Source of the DNA: Diploptera punctata | Lineage: Eukaryota; Arthropoda; Insecta; Blattodea; Blaberidae | Direction: 5' to 3' | NCBI GenBank assembly: GCA_030220185.1 | Contig: JASPKZ010007527.1 | Span: forward strand, 62,001-126,000 | Length of the DNA: 64,000 nt | Notes under the pieces: generated by a model | Told to the model about the DNA's origin: nothing | The model's input: the letters and a program-made list of their open reading frames with translations, nothing else | Databases searched by the model: none | Made by a program: the position numbers and the translations under genes | Shown here: positions 1 through 10,430 of the stretch, piece by piece | Layout: each line of letters opens with the position of its first letter | Numbering within the stretch: position 1 is the stretch's first letter

Positions 1-80
1 ATCAAAATCTGTCCAGTAATTTCGGAGTTCACTGACAAACACACGTACACACACACACATATACATATATATATTTGACA
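1..80. repeat. End of an interspersed repeat plus AC/AT microsatellite
   Basis: The first 50 bases (atcaaaatctgtccag through acaaacacacgtac) match the end of the repeat copies near 14880-14990 and 54840-54930. The match runs into a CA/TA simple repeat. Only the terminal part of the repeat is present because the window starts inside it. A short remnant of a tRNA-like module on the minus strand follows at about 100-131 (aaataaatgcctgagt). Confidence 0.6.
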
Positions 81-135
81 TTTAGCAATGAAAGTAAATA
101 TGACATGAAAAAAAATAAATGCCTGAGTTAGGATA

Positions 136-640
136 TGCCCCAACTCGTTTCAAAAAACGTTAACTGAAAATATATACAACTATTATTCTACCAGTTATAT
201 TATATGGATGCGAAACATGGAAGGGAGGAAAGGAGATTACAAATATTTGAGAATAAAGTACTTAGGAAAATTTTTGGACCAAAGAGAGATGAACAGACAG
301 GTGAATGGAGAAGACTACATAACAATGAACTACATGGTCTTTATAGGAAGCCAGATATAATAAGAACAGTTAAGTCTCGTAGACTGCGATGAGAGGACAT
401 GTTGCACGTATGGGGAATGAAAGACGTGCATGGAAGCTTCTTGTACGAAAGCCAGGGGGAAAACGCCCAGTTCGTAGACCAAGAATGAGGTGGGAGAATA
501 ACATTAACTATTATTTGAGGGAAGTAGATTATACAGGGAATGATTGGAAAGCATTAGTTCAGGATAGGGATGTATGGAGAGCTTATGTCCGCGCGGCCAT
601 TAACCTACGGGTTCGATAGTGCCAGTGAGTAAGTAAGTAA
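136..640 (+). mobile_element. Non-LTR retrotransposon 3' fragment (family G, copy 1)
   Basis: This copy encodes the C-terminal tail of a non-LTR reverse-transcriptase polyprotein, in two frames: 204-392 (LRKIFGPKRDEQTGEW) and 389-619 (RPRMRWENNINYYLREVDY). It ends in a (gtaa)n tail at about 625-640. At least nine more fragments of the family lie in the window. A 12-base deletion after gaaacatgg removes the ACTCTTACTTTA word present in other copies. The element is 5' truncated and dead. Confidence 0.85.
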
Positions 641-1005
641 GGATTTGAACCCGAGTTTCTAAACTCTGTACGTTTATCGGTCTAACCATCTGAGCTATTC
701 AGGAATCCAAACACAAAGATTTATTTTTCTTATATATCCCGCTATCTCTCATGTAAATTAAGAATATATATATATATAACGATAAACGTACAGAGTTTAG
801 AAATATATTCTTAATACATATGAGAGGTAGCGGGATATATAAGAAAAATAAATAATTAATAAATATGGATTTTCATTAAGTAAACACCAACTCAATTGAT
901 TATAAATCTTTGTGTTTGGATTCCTGAGTAGCTCAGATGGTTAGAGCGATAAACGTACAGTGTTTAGAAACTCGGGTTCAAATCCGACTCAGGTATTTAT
1001 TTTTC
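641..1005. repeat. Inverted pair of tRNA-like modules (head-to-head hairpin)
   Basis: Bases 641-775 and 776-993 are inverted copies of each other. Each carries a tRNA-like core, at 641-703 (minus) and 923-993 (plus), with arms containing aagaaaaataaat. The plus core has an acceptor stem of CCTGAGT against ACTCAGG, a D-arm (GCTCAGATGGTTAGAGC), anticodon stem-loop TAAAC-GTACAGt-GTTTA and a B-box-like GGGTTCAAATCC. A roughly 50-base insert at about 848-898 interrupts the right half. Confidence 0.7.
923..993 (+). repeat. tRNA-like module, anticodon loop GTACAG(A/T)
   Basis: Seventy-one bases fold as a cloverleaf with a near-perfect 7-bp acceptor stem and intact A-box and B-box regions. It is probably a repeat-borne tRNA-like sequence and not a decoding tRNA, because related cores with the same flanks recur across the window. 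The right arm is atttatttttctttttatgtcatatata. Confidence 0.6.
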
Positions 1006-1021
1006 TTTTTATGTCATATAT

Positions 1022-1340
1022 ATATACATCCATAGTAATTCTGCACGAAGGCAGTCTTTCACTGCAATCATAGCACTTTCATGCTATGCTTTGCAGCTTT
1101 AGTAGGAAATTATAGGTGTGGTAGCTTCCCGTTACTTTCCACACCGGTGAAGGATGATGATGATGATGATGACCATATGATTTCGGGGACCGTTTGGGCC
1201 TTAAAGTTTTCCTGACATTTGTCTTACAGGTGAGGAAAACCCCCGATAAAAACCTCACCCAGAAAAACTGTCCCGAGCGGAGATCGAACCCGGGCCCGCT
1301 GCGTGATAAGGCAGCACGCTACCTCGAGACCACAGCGGTT
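1022..1340 (-). mobile_element. tRNA-derived SINE family B, copy 1
   Basis: On the minus strand this starts with a tRNA-like head at about 1260-1340, with a GGTTCGATC-type B-box. The conserved body (gtgaggtttttatcggg, acaaatgtcaggaaaac) follows, then a TCATCATCATCC microsatellite and a tail ending in gaattactatggatg. Full-length copies are about 340 bp. About eleven copies lie in the window, in both orientations. Confidence 0.85.
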
Positions 1341-1624
1341 ATATAAAAGTAATATTAAAACATCCAGTACAATATTAAATTAAATAAAATGTAAAACTAA
1401 CATAATATAAAGTGGGACAATAAGTGTAGTGACGTGTTATTTATGGTCGAATTTCGACCAATGGACGAGCACTAGTTTGATTAAAAATGGGATAAGGCGA
1501 ATTGAAAAAAAACTTATAAAACTAGGTAATTTAGTGGTTTTTCTTCGTGTCTGTTTATTCAAGGAATGGGACAACACACGACTCTGGGATTGTTTATAGG
1601 TTACAGTACGCCATCTTGACCGAA

Positions 1625-1790
1625 AACTGTCCACAGATCCGGATTCGATCCCAGCAAAGTTCAATAATGTTTCCATCCTAAAAAAATCCATCTATCCCGA
1701 TGGGGTATGAACCCGCGATCCTCGGGACTAGAGACAAGGAACATAACCACTTGTCCACCGCGGTCCGACCAAACGATAATCATGTCATTC
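1625..1790 (-). mobile_element. tRNA-derived SINE family D fragment
   Basis: The minus strand contains a tRNA-like head (ccgcggtggacaagtggtta, then a gcgggttcatacccc B-box region) followed by ggatttttttaggatgg. This pairs with the copy at 60160-60310. The 118-codon open frame on the plus strand (1700-2056) crosses repeat sequence and is not judged a gene. Confidence 0.6.
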
Positions 1791-2162
1791 TCCCACCTCA
1801 TTCTAAAGAGATCGCACGTAGTGAGACGCTTCAGGAGGAAGTGATTCTGCAGCGTGCAACCTGTTTCAAGGTCATTCTTAGTCGTCAAGGTGAACACTGG
1901 TTGGAATTTAATTATCAGAACACATTCCATAACTCACCGACACTACTGAGAGATCCTACACATGATTTGAAGCTAAATGTTAAAGCATCTATAAATAATA
2001 ATGGTAATTGGCTAAACTTTACAATCTGTGACGCGACATTTTTAATTTCTTCATAAACTCCTGTCAAATTTTATTCTTAGGGTTTCATTTTACAAATTAT
2101 TTTCCACCATTTACAATGATTTTTACATTTTTCCTAACGATTATTTCAATATATTTTTCACA

Positions 2163-2290
2163 AGTAACGCCACGAGTGATTTCCAAATTATCCATAAATT
2201 CACGACTCACGAAGTGAGGAGTGAATTTATCTAGAGAATTTGGAAATCAAGAGTGGCATTTGTTGGGACTATTTAACGAATAAAATTAAG
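2163..2290. repeat. Small hairpin repeat, also present at 30600-31140
   Basis: The sequence gccacgagtgatttccaaa is mirrored by tttggaaatcaagagtggc, giving a short foldback. The right part matches the sequence interrupted by non-LTR copy 6 at 30652 and 31100. No coding potential was seen. Confidence 0.55.
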
Positions 2291-2911
2291 CTGTTTACTC
2301 ATAAATCATTATTTAACTGTAGTTATTTTAAAATATTTATATATTTAATGTAAACGGCGATGTTTGAAAACAAATGAGAAGCGATAGGTACGCTTCATCT
2401 GCTTCTTTTGTTTATCACTGCAACCAGATCATATTATTTATTGCCAAAGGAACGCAATATAGTAAGAATGCTCTCTAGTGGAGAAAAATGAAACACATCA
2501 AACTGTATATTAATTCATTTCTGATGTCGTATGATGTAAATATGACAATTATGTTTTTTTGGATTATTACCTGGGAAAAAATACATTTAAGAAAGTGCAA
2601 ACAGTGGTTTCTATTTTTGGTGGTATAATCAATTGCTACAAATGTTTTTATATTAACTCCCGCATGCGGCATGTGTTGACATTCATGCACTATATATACA
2701 ATCTGGTAGCCGTATTTCTCACAGTCTCAGTCACTGCAAAATAATGGTCAGACCTGTTCAGAATATTAAAAAGGAGGAGCTTTCTTTAATATGGTAATTA
2801 TAACACTGATAAATATTTCGTGTAACACGACTCTGATTGGTTGAAAACAGAAATCATTGAAACGTGATTGGCCATTGAGTCCCATTTGGGGCATGAGTTA
2901 AATAGTCTATG

Positions 2912-3552
2912 ATATTTAACTACATACATGAAGACGTGGCACCCATATTTATTTTAACGAATATCTATGTAACAACAAAGACGTGTTCCAGTGCAGCCAA
3001 CAGAGTCTGTACTAGTTAACTTACACTAAATAAAATCAGCACGCATTCTTTCACAGGTTAGAGTACTGAAATTACGTTAGGTTGGCTTTTAGGTTCGTTA
3101 AATATCGTGTATATGTTGGCTGCATCCTGTGATTCCATAGTGTAAACCGCTTCACACTTGTTGGCGCATGCGCAAGGTGTATAATTGGAACTTTGAAAAA
3201 TGCTTCGCGTCACATATTTTAAGTATTTCCTAATATTTATTACGAAATATTACACAAAATGAGACGCATTTTTTTTCTAAGTTCCGATCAGACACCTTGC
3301 GCATGCGCCAACAAACGCGAAGCAGTTTACACTATGGAATCACGGGATGCAGCCAACATATACACAATATTTAACGAACCTAAAAGCCAACCTAATGCAA
3401 TTTAAGTACACTAATCTGTGAAAGAATGCATGCTGATTTTATTTAGCGTAAGTTAATTACTACACACTCTATGTTGGCTGCACTGGAACACAGAATATTC
3501 GTTAAAATCAATATGGCTGCCACGTCTTCATGCTACGTATGTAGTTAAATAT
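2912..3552. mobile_element. Foldback element with about 265-bp terminal inverted repeats
   Basis: Bases 2912-3180 are closely mirrored by 3292-3552 around a loop of about 110 bp. Both arms include ggcgcatgcgcaaggtgt and the word gttggctgca. There is no transposase frame, so this is a non-autonomous foldback or MITE. The outer edge reads tatttaactac and gtagttaaata. Confidence 0.8.
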
Positions 3553-3702
3553 AGATAGATCATCGGTTGATTAATGTCTTTGACATCGTCCGATTCCTAA
3601 TAACCAATTTTGTCGGTCCATCCAATCTCCTGGTTGTAGATGTTTCTCCTTCATGTATAAACATATTCCCTGACTCCAGGAGTTAAATATCATAGAATAA
3701 TA

Positions 3703-4315
3703 CATCCATCCACAGTAATTCTGCCCGAGGGCAGGTCTTTCACTACAATCATAACATTTCCATGGGACGCGCCGTAGCGTAGTGGTTAGGGCACTGCGCT
3801 ACAAGCCGGAAGGTCGAGGGTTCGAGCCCCGTGGGGGTCAGGATTTTTAAACTGACCCAAACCCTCTGGCGGCACTATGGTCCTGGGGTCGATTCAGCCT
3901 CTAACGGAAATGAGTACCAGACGCTTTTTCTGGGGTAAAGACGGCCGTCACGCAGGGCTAACAACCCGGCTGACATCAAGTGCCGATTGTCTAAAAAAAG
4001 TGGGAGCCTTAACTTCATACTACCCCAAGGGCCTCCTGAGGCCTGTAGTGGGATCACTTTACTTTACTATAACATTTTCATGCTATGCTTTGAAGCTTTA
4101 CTAGGGAATTGTAGGTGTGGTAGCTTCCCGTTGCTTTCCACACCGGTTAAGGATGATGATGATGATGATCATTTCGGGGACCGTTTGGGCCTTAAAGTTT
4201 TCCTGACATTTGTCTTACAGGTGAGGAAAAAACCCCGATAAAAACCTCACCCAGAAAAACTGCCCCGACCGGGGATCGAACCCGGGCCCGCTGCCTCGAG
4301 AACACAGCGGTGGAC
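3703..4315 (-). mobile_element. SINE family B, copy 2, split by a family C SINE
   Basis: The tail end (acatccatccacagtaattc) starts at about 3703, stops at 3765 and resumes at about 4070, running to the tRNA-like head near 4315. The family C SINE lies in the gap. Joining the outer pieces gives the same order as intact copies. Confidence 0.85.
3766..4069 (+). mobile_element. tRNA-derived SINE family C, copy 1, with target duplication
   Basis: The tRNA-like head (gcgccgtagcgtagtggtta, B-box ggttcgagcccc) is followed by a body running to the end word cctgtagtgggatcacttta. It is flanked by near-identical 14-base direct repeats: ataacatttccatg on the left and ataacattttcatg on the right. The short frames at 3877-4241 are repeat shadows. 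Confidence 0.85.
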
Positions 4316-4734
4316 GAATAATATATAGCGAAATAATTAATCGTTAGAAAAAATGTAAAAATTATTGTAAAGGGTGGGAAATAATTTGATAAATGAAACC
4401 CAAAGAATAAAATTTGACAGGAGTTTACGAAGGCATTAGAAATACTTGCGTCACACGTTGTAAAGTTTAGCTGGATACAAAATTCATGAGTGACATCGTA
4501 ACAGACTTGGTTGCATGAAGAAGTTTGAACGAGGATATTCTGCTCCTACTAGAGGAGGGAAGGATGTTGAAGTTCCCGGAAAATGTGGTTATGAGGAAAA
4601 CATAAGATTTTAATGAACTTAAAAGAGTGGATGACGTACAGTAGTGTGATTTCCCGAAGCACCCACCAGTCTCCTTCCTGACTTCATGCACACGCATGCA
4701 CAACTTCAACTGTTTAATTACTGCAAGTAAGTGA

Positions 4735-5190
4735 CAAGTTATATTATTTGGGTGCGAAACATGGACTCTTACTTTAAGGGAGGAAAGGAGATTACAAGTA
4801 TTTGAGAATAAAGTTCTTAGGAAAATTTTTGGACCAAAGAGAGATGAACAGACAGGTGAATGGAGAAGACTGCATAACAGTGAACTACATGGTCTTTATA
4901 GGAAGCCAGATATAATAAGAACAGTTAAGTCTCGTAGACTGCGATGGGCAGGATATGTTGCGCGTATGGGGAATGAAAGACGTGCATGGAAGCTTCTTGT
5001 AGGAAGGCCAGAGGGAAAACGCCCGGTTGGTAGACCAAGAATGAGGTGGGAGAACAGCATTAACTATGATTTGAGGGAAGTAGATTATACAGGGGATGAT
5101 TGGAAAGCATTAGCTCAGGATGGGGATGTATGGAGAGCTTATTCCGCGCGGCCATGAACCTTCGGGTTCGATAGTGCCAGTGAGTAAGTA
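4735..5190 (+). mobile_element. Non-LTR fragment, family G, copy 2, with target duplication
   Basis: The 3' portion of the reverse-transcriptase tail (MGNERRAWKLLVGRPEGKRP, 4966-5157) ends in a (gtaa)n tail. The word gtgacaagt precedes the element at 4731 and follows its tail at about 5197, consistent with a target-site duplication made by target-primed reverse transcription. The copy is 5' truncated and out of frame at the end. Confidence 0.85.
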
Positions 5191-5288
5191 AGTAAGTGAC
5201 AAGTATTTACTTTGTAATGTTACTGTATCGTTTTATTTAAGAACTTATTGCGGAGACACCGGCCCTTCCCTAGTGGCAAGTTTCTTTA

Positions 5289-5596
5289 TTTGTAAAATAA
5301 AATAAGTTAAAATATTCCTTCTTAGGTAAGATCCTTCGTCCTTAACTTATAAAATATGTATTCTTTATGCCTGTAGGCCTTTCAGAACATCCGTTCCATC
5401 TTCAGCAGATCCTTCTTCGCTACAATATCTACTATGATGGTTGATGCTGCTGGTCCTTATGTGGTGTTCAATACTAGATATTATAGCGAATAGGGACCTG
5501 CTGAAGATGGAACGGATATTCTCCATGTCATATTTTATAAGTTGAGGACGACGGATTTTACCTAAGAAGGTATATTTTAACTTACTTTATTTTATG
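5289..5596. repeat. Inverted repeat resembling Penelope-type ends
   Basis: Arms at about 5289-5432 and 5463-5596 pair over most of their length (aaaataagttaaaatattcc against its mirror). They contain the words ccatcttcagcag and ctgctgaagatgg, which recur at Penelope-like element ends. The loop is about 30 bp. There is no open frame. Confidence 0.6.
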
Positions 5597-5694
5597 ACTC
5601 TCCACCTCAACGGTTTTAACAATGCATTTTATTAGTATTGATTCTTTATTTGTGTACAGATTTTTAATATTTACACATCTTTCTGTGCCTAGCA

Positions 5695-5925
5695 AAGTGA
5701 TCCCACTATAGGCCTCGGGAGGCCCTTGGGGTAGTGGGAGGTTAAGGCTCCCACTTTTCTAGACAATCGGCACTTGATGTCAGCCGGGTTGTCAGCCCTG
5801 CGTGACGGCCGCCTTTACCCCCAGAACAAGTGCCTGGTACTCATTTCCGTTAGAGCCTGAGTCGATCCCGGGGCCATGGTGCCCCCAGAAGGTTCGGGTC
5901 AGTTTAAAAATCCTGACCCCAAGCC
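5695..5925 (-). mobile_element. SINE family C, copy 2, head missing
   Basis: The minus strand carries the body and 3' part of family C (cctatagtgggatcactttg end at 5695; gacatcaagtgccgattgtc inside). The tRNA-like head is lost near 5925. The 69-codon frames overlapping it are shadows. Confidence 0.8.
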
Positions 5926-6127
5926 TAAAGTTTCATTTTCTTTCTCCACCTGTCTCTATGCATCCACTCCACGTCCCCAGTGCGGTCCGCCACATTCAAA
6001 TAATAAGATGAGCTGTGATTGGCCAATCAACATACATTTTAAAACATCAATATCTCATCAAATTTATTACAAATATCACATTTAAATCATAAAAATTCCA
6101 TCTCAACGGATTTAAATTATTTTAAGA

Positions 6128-6482
6128 CACATCACCGCTGTGGTGTCGAGGTAGCGTGCTGCCTTGTCACGCAGCGGGCCCGGGATCGATCCCCGGTCGG
6201 GGCACTTTTTCTGGGTGAGGTTTTTATCGGGATTTTTCCTCACCTGTAAGACAAATGTCAGGGAAACTTTAAGGCCCAAACGGTCCCCGAAATCATATGG
6301 CCATCATCTTTATCATTATCATCCTTACCATTATCATTATCATCGTCATCCTTCACCGGTGTGGAAAGCAACGGGAAACTACCACAGCTACACAATTCCC
6401 TAGTAAAGCTGCAAGCATAGGATGAAAATGCTATGATTGCAGTGAAGGACCTGCCTTCGGGCAGAATTACTGTGGATGGATA
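6128..6482 (+). mobile_element. SINE family B, copy 3, full length
   Basis: The element begins with the tRNA-like head (gctgtggtgtcgaggtagcg, B-box ggatcgatcccc) and continues through the conserved body. An irregular TCATTATCATCC tract follows, then the hairpin tail atagcatttt...gaattactgtggatgg. It is one of the most complete copies. Confidence 0.85.
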
Positions 6483-6594
6483 CCGAATACTTTACAAAAA
6501 AACCGAAAATAATAAAATCGACAACATTTTATTATAAAAGTCAATAATAATCAACAAACAGTAGCAAAATCAACCGTTATAAATATTTAATACA

Positions 6595-6622
6595 TTATAT
6601 ATATATATATATATATATATAT
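6595..6622. repeat. TA microsatellite
   Basis: A simple (ta)n tract lies in AT-rich unassigned sequence between a SINE and a tRNA-like module. From 6490 to 6740 nothing else was identified. Confidence 0.9.
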
Positions 6623-6787
6623 AACATCGATAAAGCGTCACTGCTATAAAGTAAAAATGTTGTCTTTAATTTGCTTACTTGTTATAGTCAGCTACTAGAT
6701 GGCAGTGAAGACCGAGTTCTCGCGACATCTAGTAATAATGGAGGATATAATACATATATAAGAAAAATACATGTTTGAATTGGATTC

Positions 6788-6856
6788 GCCTGGTGGTGTA
6801 ATGGATATCACACTGAGGTACAGACTCAGAGATCCAGGTTCGAATCCCGCCCAGGC
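6788..6856 (+). repeat. tRNA-like module with loop GTACAGA
   Basis: The acceptor stem is GCCTGGT against CCCAGGC and the anticodon arm is CTGAG-GTACAGA-CTCAG. The B-box is AGGTTCGAATCCC. The flanks are an inverted pair: atataagaaaaata on the left and tatttttcttat on the right. The cloverleaf is well kept, and the loop equals that of modules 923-993, 11674-11743, 20629-20700 and 46996-47067. Confidence 0.65.
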
Positions 6857-7214
6857 ATTTATTTTTCTTATGATGCTATATATATATATACATATATATA
6901 TAATAATGATCGCGTAAACACGGTATCCATCGCGGTGACCAATTCGGCTCTCTGATTGGCTCACGGGATACTACACCAAAAAAATAAATAAATAACCATA
7001 ATAATGTAAACTCAATCATCAGTAATTCACTAACTAATAAATAAAACGACAAAAGACAATCAATTAAAACACATAAAACAATATTTTAAACATCGAAAAC
7101 ATTTAAAAAAAACCGGTCGCGGTTTAGACCAATCAGCGACAAGCTAGTCTCGCGAAATTAAGCTGCTCACCAACGTCAAAAAATAATAATAAATATTAAC
7201 TAAACAACAAAACA

Positions 7215-7457
7215 TTAATAAACTGGATGATCTGGACATCGCTGCTGCTGGTCAACAGCCTTCACATGTTGCCGGGACACCACACACAGTGTGCTCATTT
7301 TAATGACGGGTCGCAGTGCTTTTTCACCGGAATTCAACATTTTAACAACGTCTTCCGGGTCTGGTAAGTTATTTATCCGTGCAATGAATTGAGCCTGGTT
7401 CCCCGTGATGTGTGAAAGTGTACGCATTGTTTGATGTACTGGGTACGAGTCTTGCAT
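7215..7457 (-). other. Unrecognised 80-codon open frame
   Basis: An ATG-started frame (MQDSYPVHQTMRT at the N-terminus, ending CPDHPVY) lies outside the recognised repeats and has less AT bias than its surroundings. I see no known domain, signal peptide or splice context. It could be an exon remnant or chance. From 6970 to 7215 and from 7460 to 7665 I see only AT-rich sequence. Confidence 0.2.
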
Positions 7458-7706
7458 GAGAAGTGACCTCCTGTAGACCTACTGGACAAACAATAGAGTT
7501 TGATTTACACACACTTTGTGCTCTGCATGCTACACCACTATTGTTCCTATTGCATATATTAATACAAACATTACATTTTATTAAGTGCGGTTTTAGCATG
7601 CTTTGTGGCTGTTATAAAAAATCAGTTATTGACTTTAAGAGCCTAGTAAATAAGATTACCTGGATTTATTAAATTAATATTGAGAAGCTAAAGCTATTAC
7701 TATGAT

Positions 7707-8049
7707 CCATCCATAGTAATTCTGCCCGAAGGCAGGTCTTTCACTGCAATCATAGGATTTTCTTGCTATGCTTTGCAGCTTTACTAGGGAATTATAGGTG
7801 TGGTAGCTTCCTGTTGCTTTCCACACCGATGAGGGATGATGATGATAAGATGAATATGAATGATGATGATTGCGATGGCCATATGATTTCGGGGACCGTT
7901 TGGGCCTTAAAGTTTTCCTGACATTTGTCTTACAGGTGAGGAAAAACCCCGATAAAAACCTCACCAGAAAAACTGTCCCGAGCGGGGATCGAACCCGGGC
8001 CCGCTGTGTGACAAGGCAGCACGCTACCTCGATAACACAGCGCTGGACC
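7707..8049 (-). mobile_element. SINE family B, copy 4, with exact target duplication
   Basis: A complete copy on the minus strand is bounded by the 11-base direct repeat attactatgat, at 7696-7706 and 8050-8060. Its length is about 343 bp. Open frames across it (7674-8105 minus, 7870-8100 plus) are repeat shadows. Confidence 0.9.
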
Positions 8050-8125
8050 ATTACTATGATAGAAATAAGTAAATTAATGAACACAATTAAATTATTGTAA
8101 ACCAATGCTAAAGTGAAAAATTTTT

Positions 8126-8198
8126 GCCTGAACCGGGAATCGAACCCCGAACCTTTAGCTTTCCGTGTTAATGCTCAGACCACTGAGCTAATCCAGGC
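8126..8198 (-). repeat. tRNA-like module, ACGGAAA-type loop
   Basis: On the minus strand a 73-base cloverleaf has acceptor stem GCCTGGA against TTCAGGC, D-arm GCTCAGTGGTCTGAGC and a GGGTTCGATTCCC B-box. The anticodon arm has one mismatch. The flank gtgaaaaattttt is of the same type as the arms of the other modules. Confidence 0.6.
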
Positions 8199-8837
8199 TC
8201 CATTCCCATCCAAGCAGAAATCCTTCCTTTACATTTTACTCTACTGGCCCCACATTCAATTGCAATGAATCATCATTCGCAAATACACAATGAATGGCTT
8301 CTGCCTGAAGAAGACATGAAGGGACTCCACATAGCTATAGCATTATTTATTAAATTAATATTAAGAAGCTAAAGCTATTACTATGATAGAAATAAGTAAA
8401 TTAATGTACACAATTAAATTATTGTAAATCAATGGTAAAGAGAAAAATTTTTGCCTGCAATAATTTAATAAGGTTATCTGGAATTTACCTTAATTTATAT
8501 TTTATGTCTGATACCCGGCCTGCGTCTAAATAAATTAAATGTGTGTTTTTATTTGTAGTTGAGTAAGTTAAAAGAAACTTACGGGTTAATTAAACGATGT
8601 TATGCATCAATCGGCTAAGCGCCATTTCTTAAAAAATATATTTTGCTGTTATCTGTTGGACTGGGTCATGAAGTAGGTGTACGCACACTTTTAGCACCAA
8701 ATCTTTAAATATAACCTTATTATGTAAACACCATCAGTACTATCAGAGATTCTGTGTTTTGTAACAAACGGACATGAAACTAGATACTAAATCTTCTTCT
8801 TCTTAAACTTAATTTGTAGGATTTTTATCCTGTTTGT

Positions 8838-8960
8838 TTCCAAAATCACTCCTCGGAGGAACACGTATTGGATGTGCATCCACTGTCTATCCATCTCTTG
8901 GCTGGTCTTCCTCTTGTTCTTCTCACGTCCATTGGTCTATCTTCTTTTACTTTACGATAC
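8838..8960 (-). mobile_element. Short non-LTR reverse-transcriptase tail remnant
   Basis: The minus strand encodes a broken arginine-rich stretch (RTRGRPAKRW in one frame) typical of the C-terminal tail of non-LTR polyproteins. It is too short to classify. From 8455 to 8830 and from 8960 to 9325 nothing else was identified. Confidence 0.4.
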
Positions 8961-9327
8961 TAAATCCTAATCTAAATTTTACATCATGCAGCCAAGCGCC
9001 GAATGTTCCCGCTCGTAGATTGTTGATGCATAACTGTCAGTAATATTTGTTTGCCGCTACAGTAAATAGTGAAGATTTACAAACTTTAAACTATTTTTCT
9101 GGAAACTTACATAATGGCACATAACCTGTTGATGCATAACGCCGTCCAAATCTTTATACCTAGTTCTTATGCTTTATGGCAGTCATAAAAACATCAATTA
9201 TTGAGTTAAAGAACTTGATAAATACATGAGGCTTGGTTTGAGATTTACAAAACTACCAGAACAACCGTAAAGTAAAAGAAGACCTTATGGTCTTAACTCC
9301 ATCAGGTAAAGTAAAATAAATGAATAA

Positions 9328-9485
9328 AGCCCATCTTCAGTGAATGTCTTCTCATAGAATCCCAAATGTCATGCTTCGGTACTGCATCCAAGGCAAAAGA
9401 TCGCTGGGACGTCCAAAAAAGCGCTGGATGGAAAATTCCTTTTTGAGACCGTAAGAAACCACATGACCTAATACTTGCATGGATG
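9328..9485 (+). mobile_element. Non-LTR RT tail remnant (family H)
   Basis: Bases 9340-9440 encode a degenerate tail (GKRSLGRPKKRWMEN) followed by the terminal word cctaatacttgcatgg and a gatgatgat tail. The same end occurs at 26220 and, in related form, at 47300 and 17600, marking the 3' end of the family. Confidence 0.6.
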
Positions 9486-9844
9486 ATGATGATAAATATA
9501 TGAATATATAAAGTTATCTGGAGTTTTATTTATATTTTATGCCTGATACAAGCGAATACTCGGCCTGCACTCCTACGCTTAAATAAATTAAATGTGGTCC
9601 AGTATCGTCTGAAAATAAAAAAAAAAGTGTCTTTGTATCTATGTAATGGAATCTTTGAACACGATTTTCATCCACTAAGAAACATTGGATCGACTTGAAA
9701 CTTTGTATACTTGTAAAGGACACGTGACAATACAATAATTTCATATTTTGTTTCTAAAATCCTGGCTAGAATCATCAGAAAATCAACAACAAAAAATGAA
9801 AACTGGTATAATAGGTTGCGGACTTGTCGACTTTTTAGTCAATC

Positions 9845-9934
9845 GTTGTAAGAGCTCAGTTGGTAGAGCGGTGGACTGTAGTGGTATATAATTTCAGTAA
9901 TCCATAGGTCGCTGGTTCAAATCCGGTTGAGAGG
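9845..9934 (+). tRNA. tRNA-Tyr(GTA)-like sequence with intron, acceptor stem mismatched
   Basis: The sequence has D-arm GCTCAGTTGGTAGAGC, then GGACTGTA followed by a 19-base insertion in the place of the conserved tRNA-Tyr intron. ATCCATAGGTC and the T-arm GCTGGTTCAAATCCGG follow. The core matches my knowledge of insect intron-containing tRNA-Tyr genes. A T-run just downstream could be a Pol III terminator. The 5' acceptor strand (gttgtaa) does not pair with tgagagg, so a pseudogene or 5'-replaced copy is likely. Confidence 0.6.
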
Positions 9935-10044
9935 GGTTTTTTTTAGAAGAGTATCACTTTTAGCTCATACTACAATAGTATCGAATTTAAAGATATTTAC
10001 ATTTTTATATAATTCTGTAAAATATTAAAATTAAAAAATTAAAA

Positions 10045-10430
10045 ATAAATAATAGTTTAAAAAAACTAAAACAACACGCTTTATTAGAAAGCCGAACTAA
10101 AAAAATGAAAAATAATTTTAATTTCCAACACACTTGGGATAAACTTAAAGTGGTCAACAAAAAAAATCATCTCCAACACATATAGAATAAAACTAGAGTT
10201 ATCAAACAAAAAGAAAATAATTTTACCATCAAAAGCGCGGGGTGCTCATTATGATTTTTACATCTACTTCTTAGAGACTTTACTTTTACCAATATCTGTT
10301 TATTATCAAATATATTAATTGATATAGAGCACCCCACGCTTTTGATGGTAAAATTATTTTTCATTTTTTTAGTTCGGTTTTCTAATAAAGCGGGTTGTTT
10401 TAGTTTTTTTAAACTATTATTTATATTGTG
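10045..10430. repeat. Foldback repeat with an asymmetric insertion
   Basis: The left arm (10045-10125 plus 10218-10245) mirrors 10318-10430 (for example ccatcaaaagcgcggggtgc against gcaccccacgcttttgatgg). About 90 bases at 10126-10217 exist only in the left arm. The 101-codon minus frame here is a by-product of the hairpin. From 9500 to 9840 and from 10450 to 10650 nothing was assigned. Confidence 0.65.

Larger units (their letters stand above)
1990..4470. repeat. Outer inverted repeat, arms about 1990-2155 and 4325-4470
   Basis: The arm at about 1990-2155 (with tcctgtcaaattttattctt) is the reverse complement of 4325-4470 (aagaataaaatttgacagga), with modest divergence. The interval contains a foldback element, a SINE pair and a small hairpin. 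This may be a large decayed foldback or DNA transposon, or two independent copies in inverted orientation. Flanking target duplications were not recognised. Confidence 0.5.
7667..8455. repeat. Direct duplication around a SINE B insertion
   Basis: The sequence 7667-7706 joined to 8061-8137 is repeated in uninterrupted form at about 8347-8455 (aagctaaagctattactatg, then agaaataagtaaattaatg). The second copy therefore preserves the empty site of SINE copy 4. A tRNA-like module lies between the copies. Confidence 0.8.

Noticed and set aside
1140..1175. CRISPR-like or satellite array from gatgatgat tracts
   Set aside because: These are the internal microsatellite of SINE family B.
1700..2056. 118-codon plus-strand open frame
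   Set aside because: It starts inside a tRNA-derived SINE head and runs into an inverted repeat; no domain or splice context.
7674..8105. 143-codon minus-strand open frame
   Set aside because: Lies across SINE B copy 4; the same peptide words (GLKVFLTFVLQVRK, reverse frame FLTCKTNVRKTLRPKRSPK) appear at every B copy.
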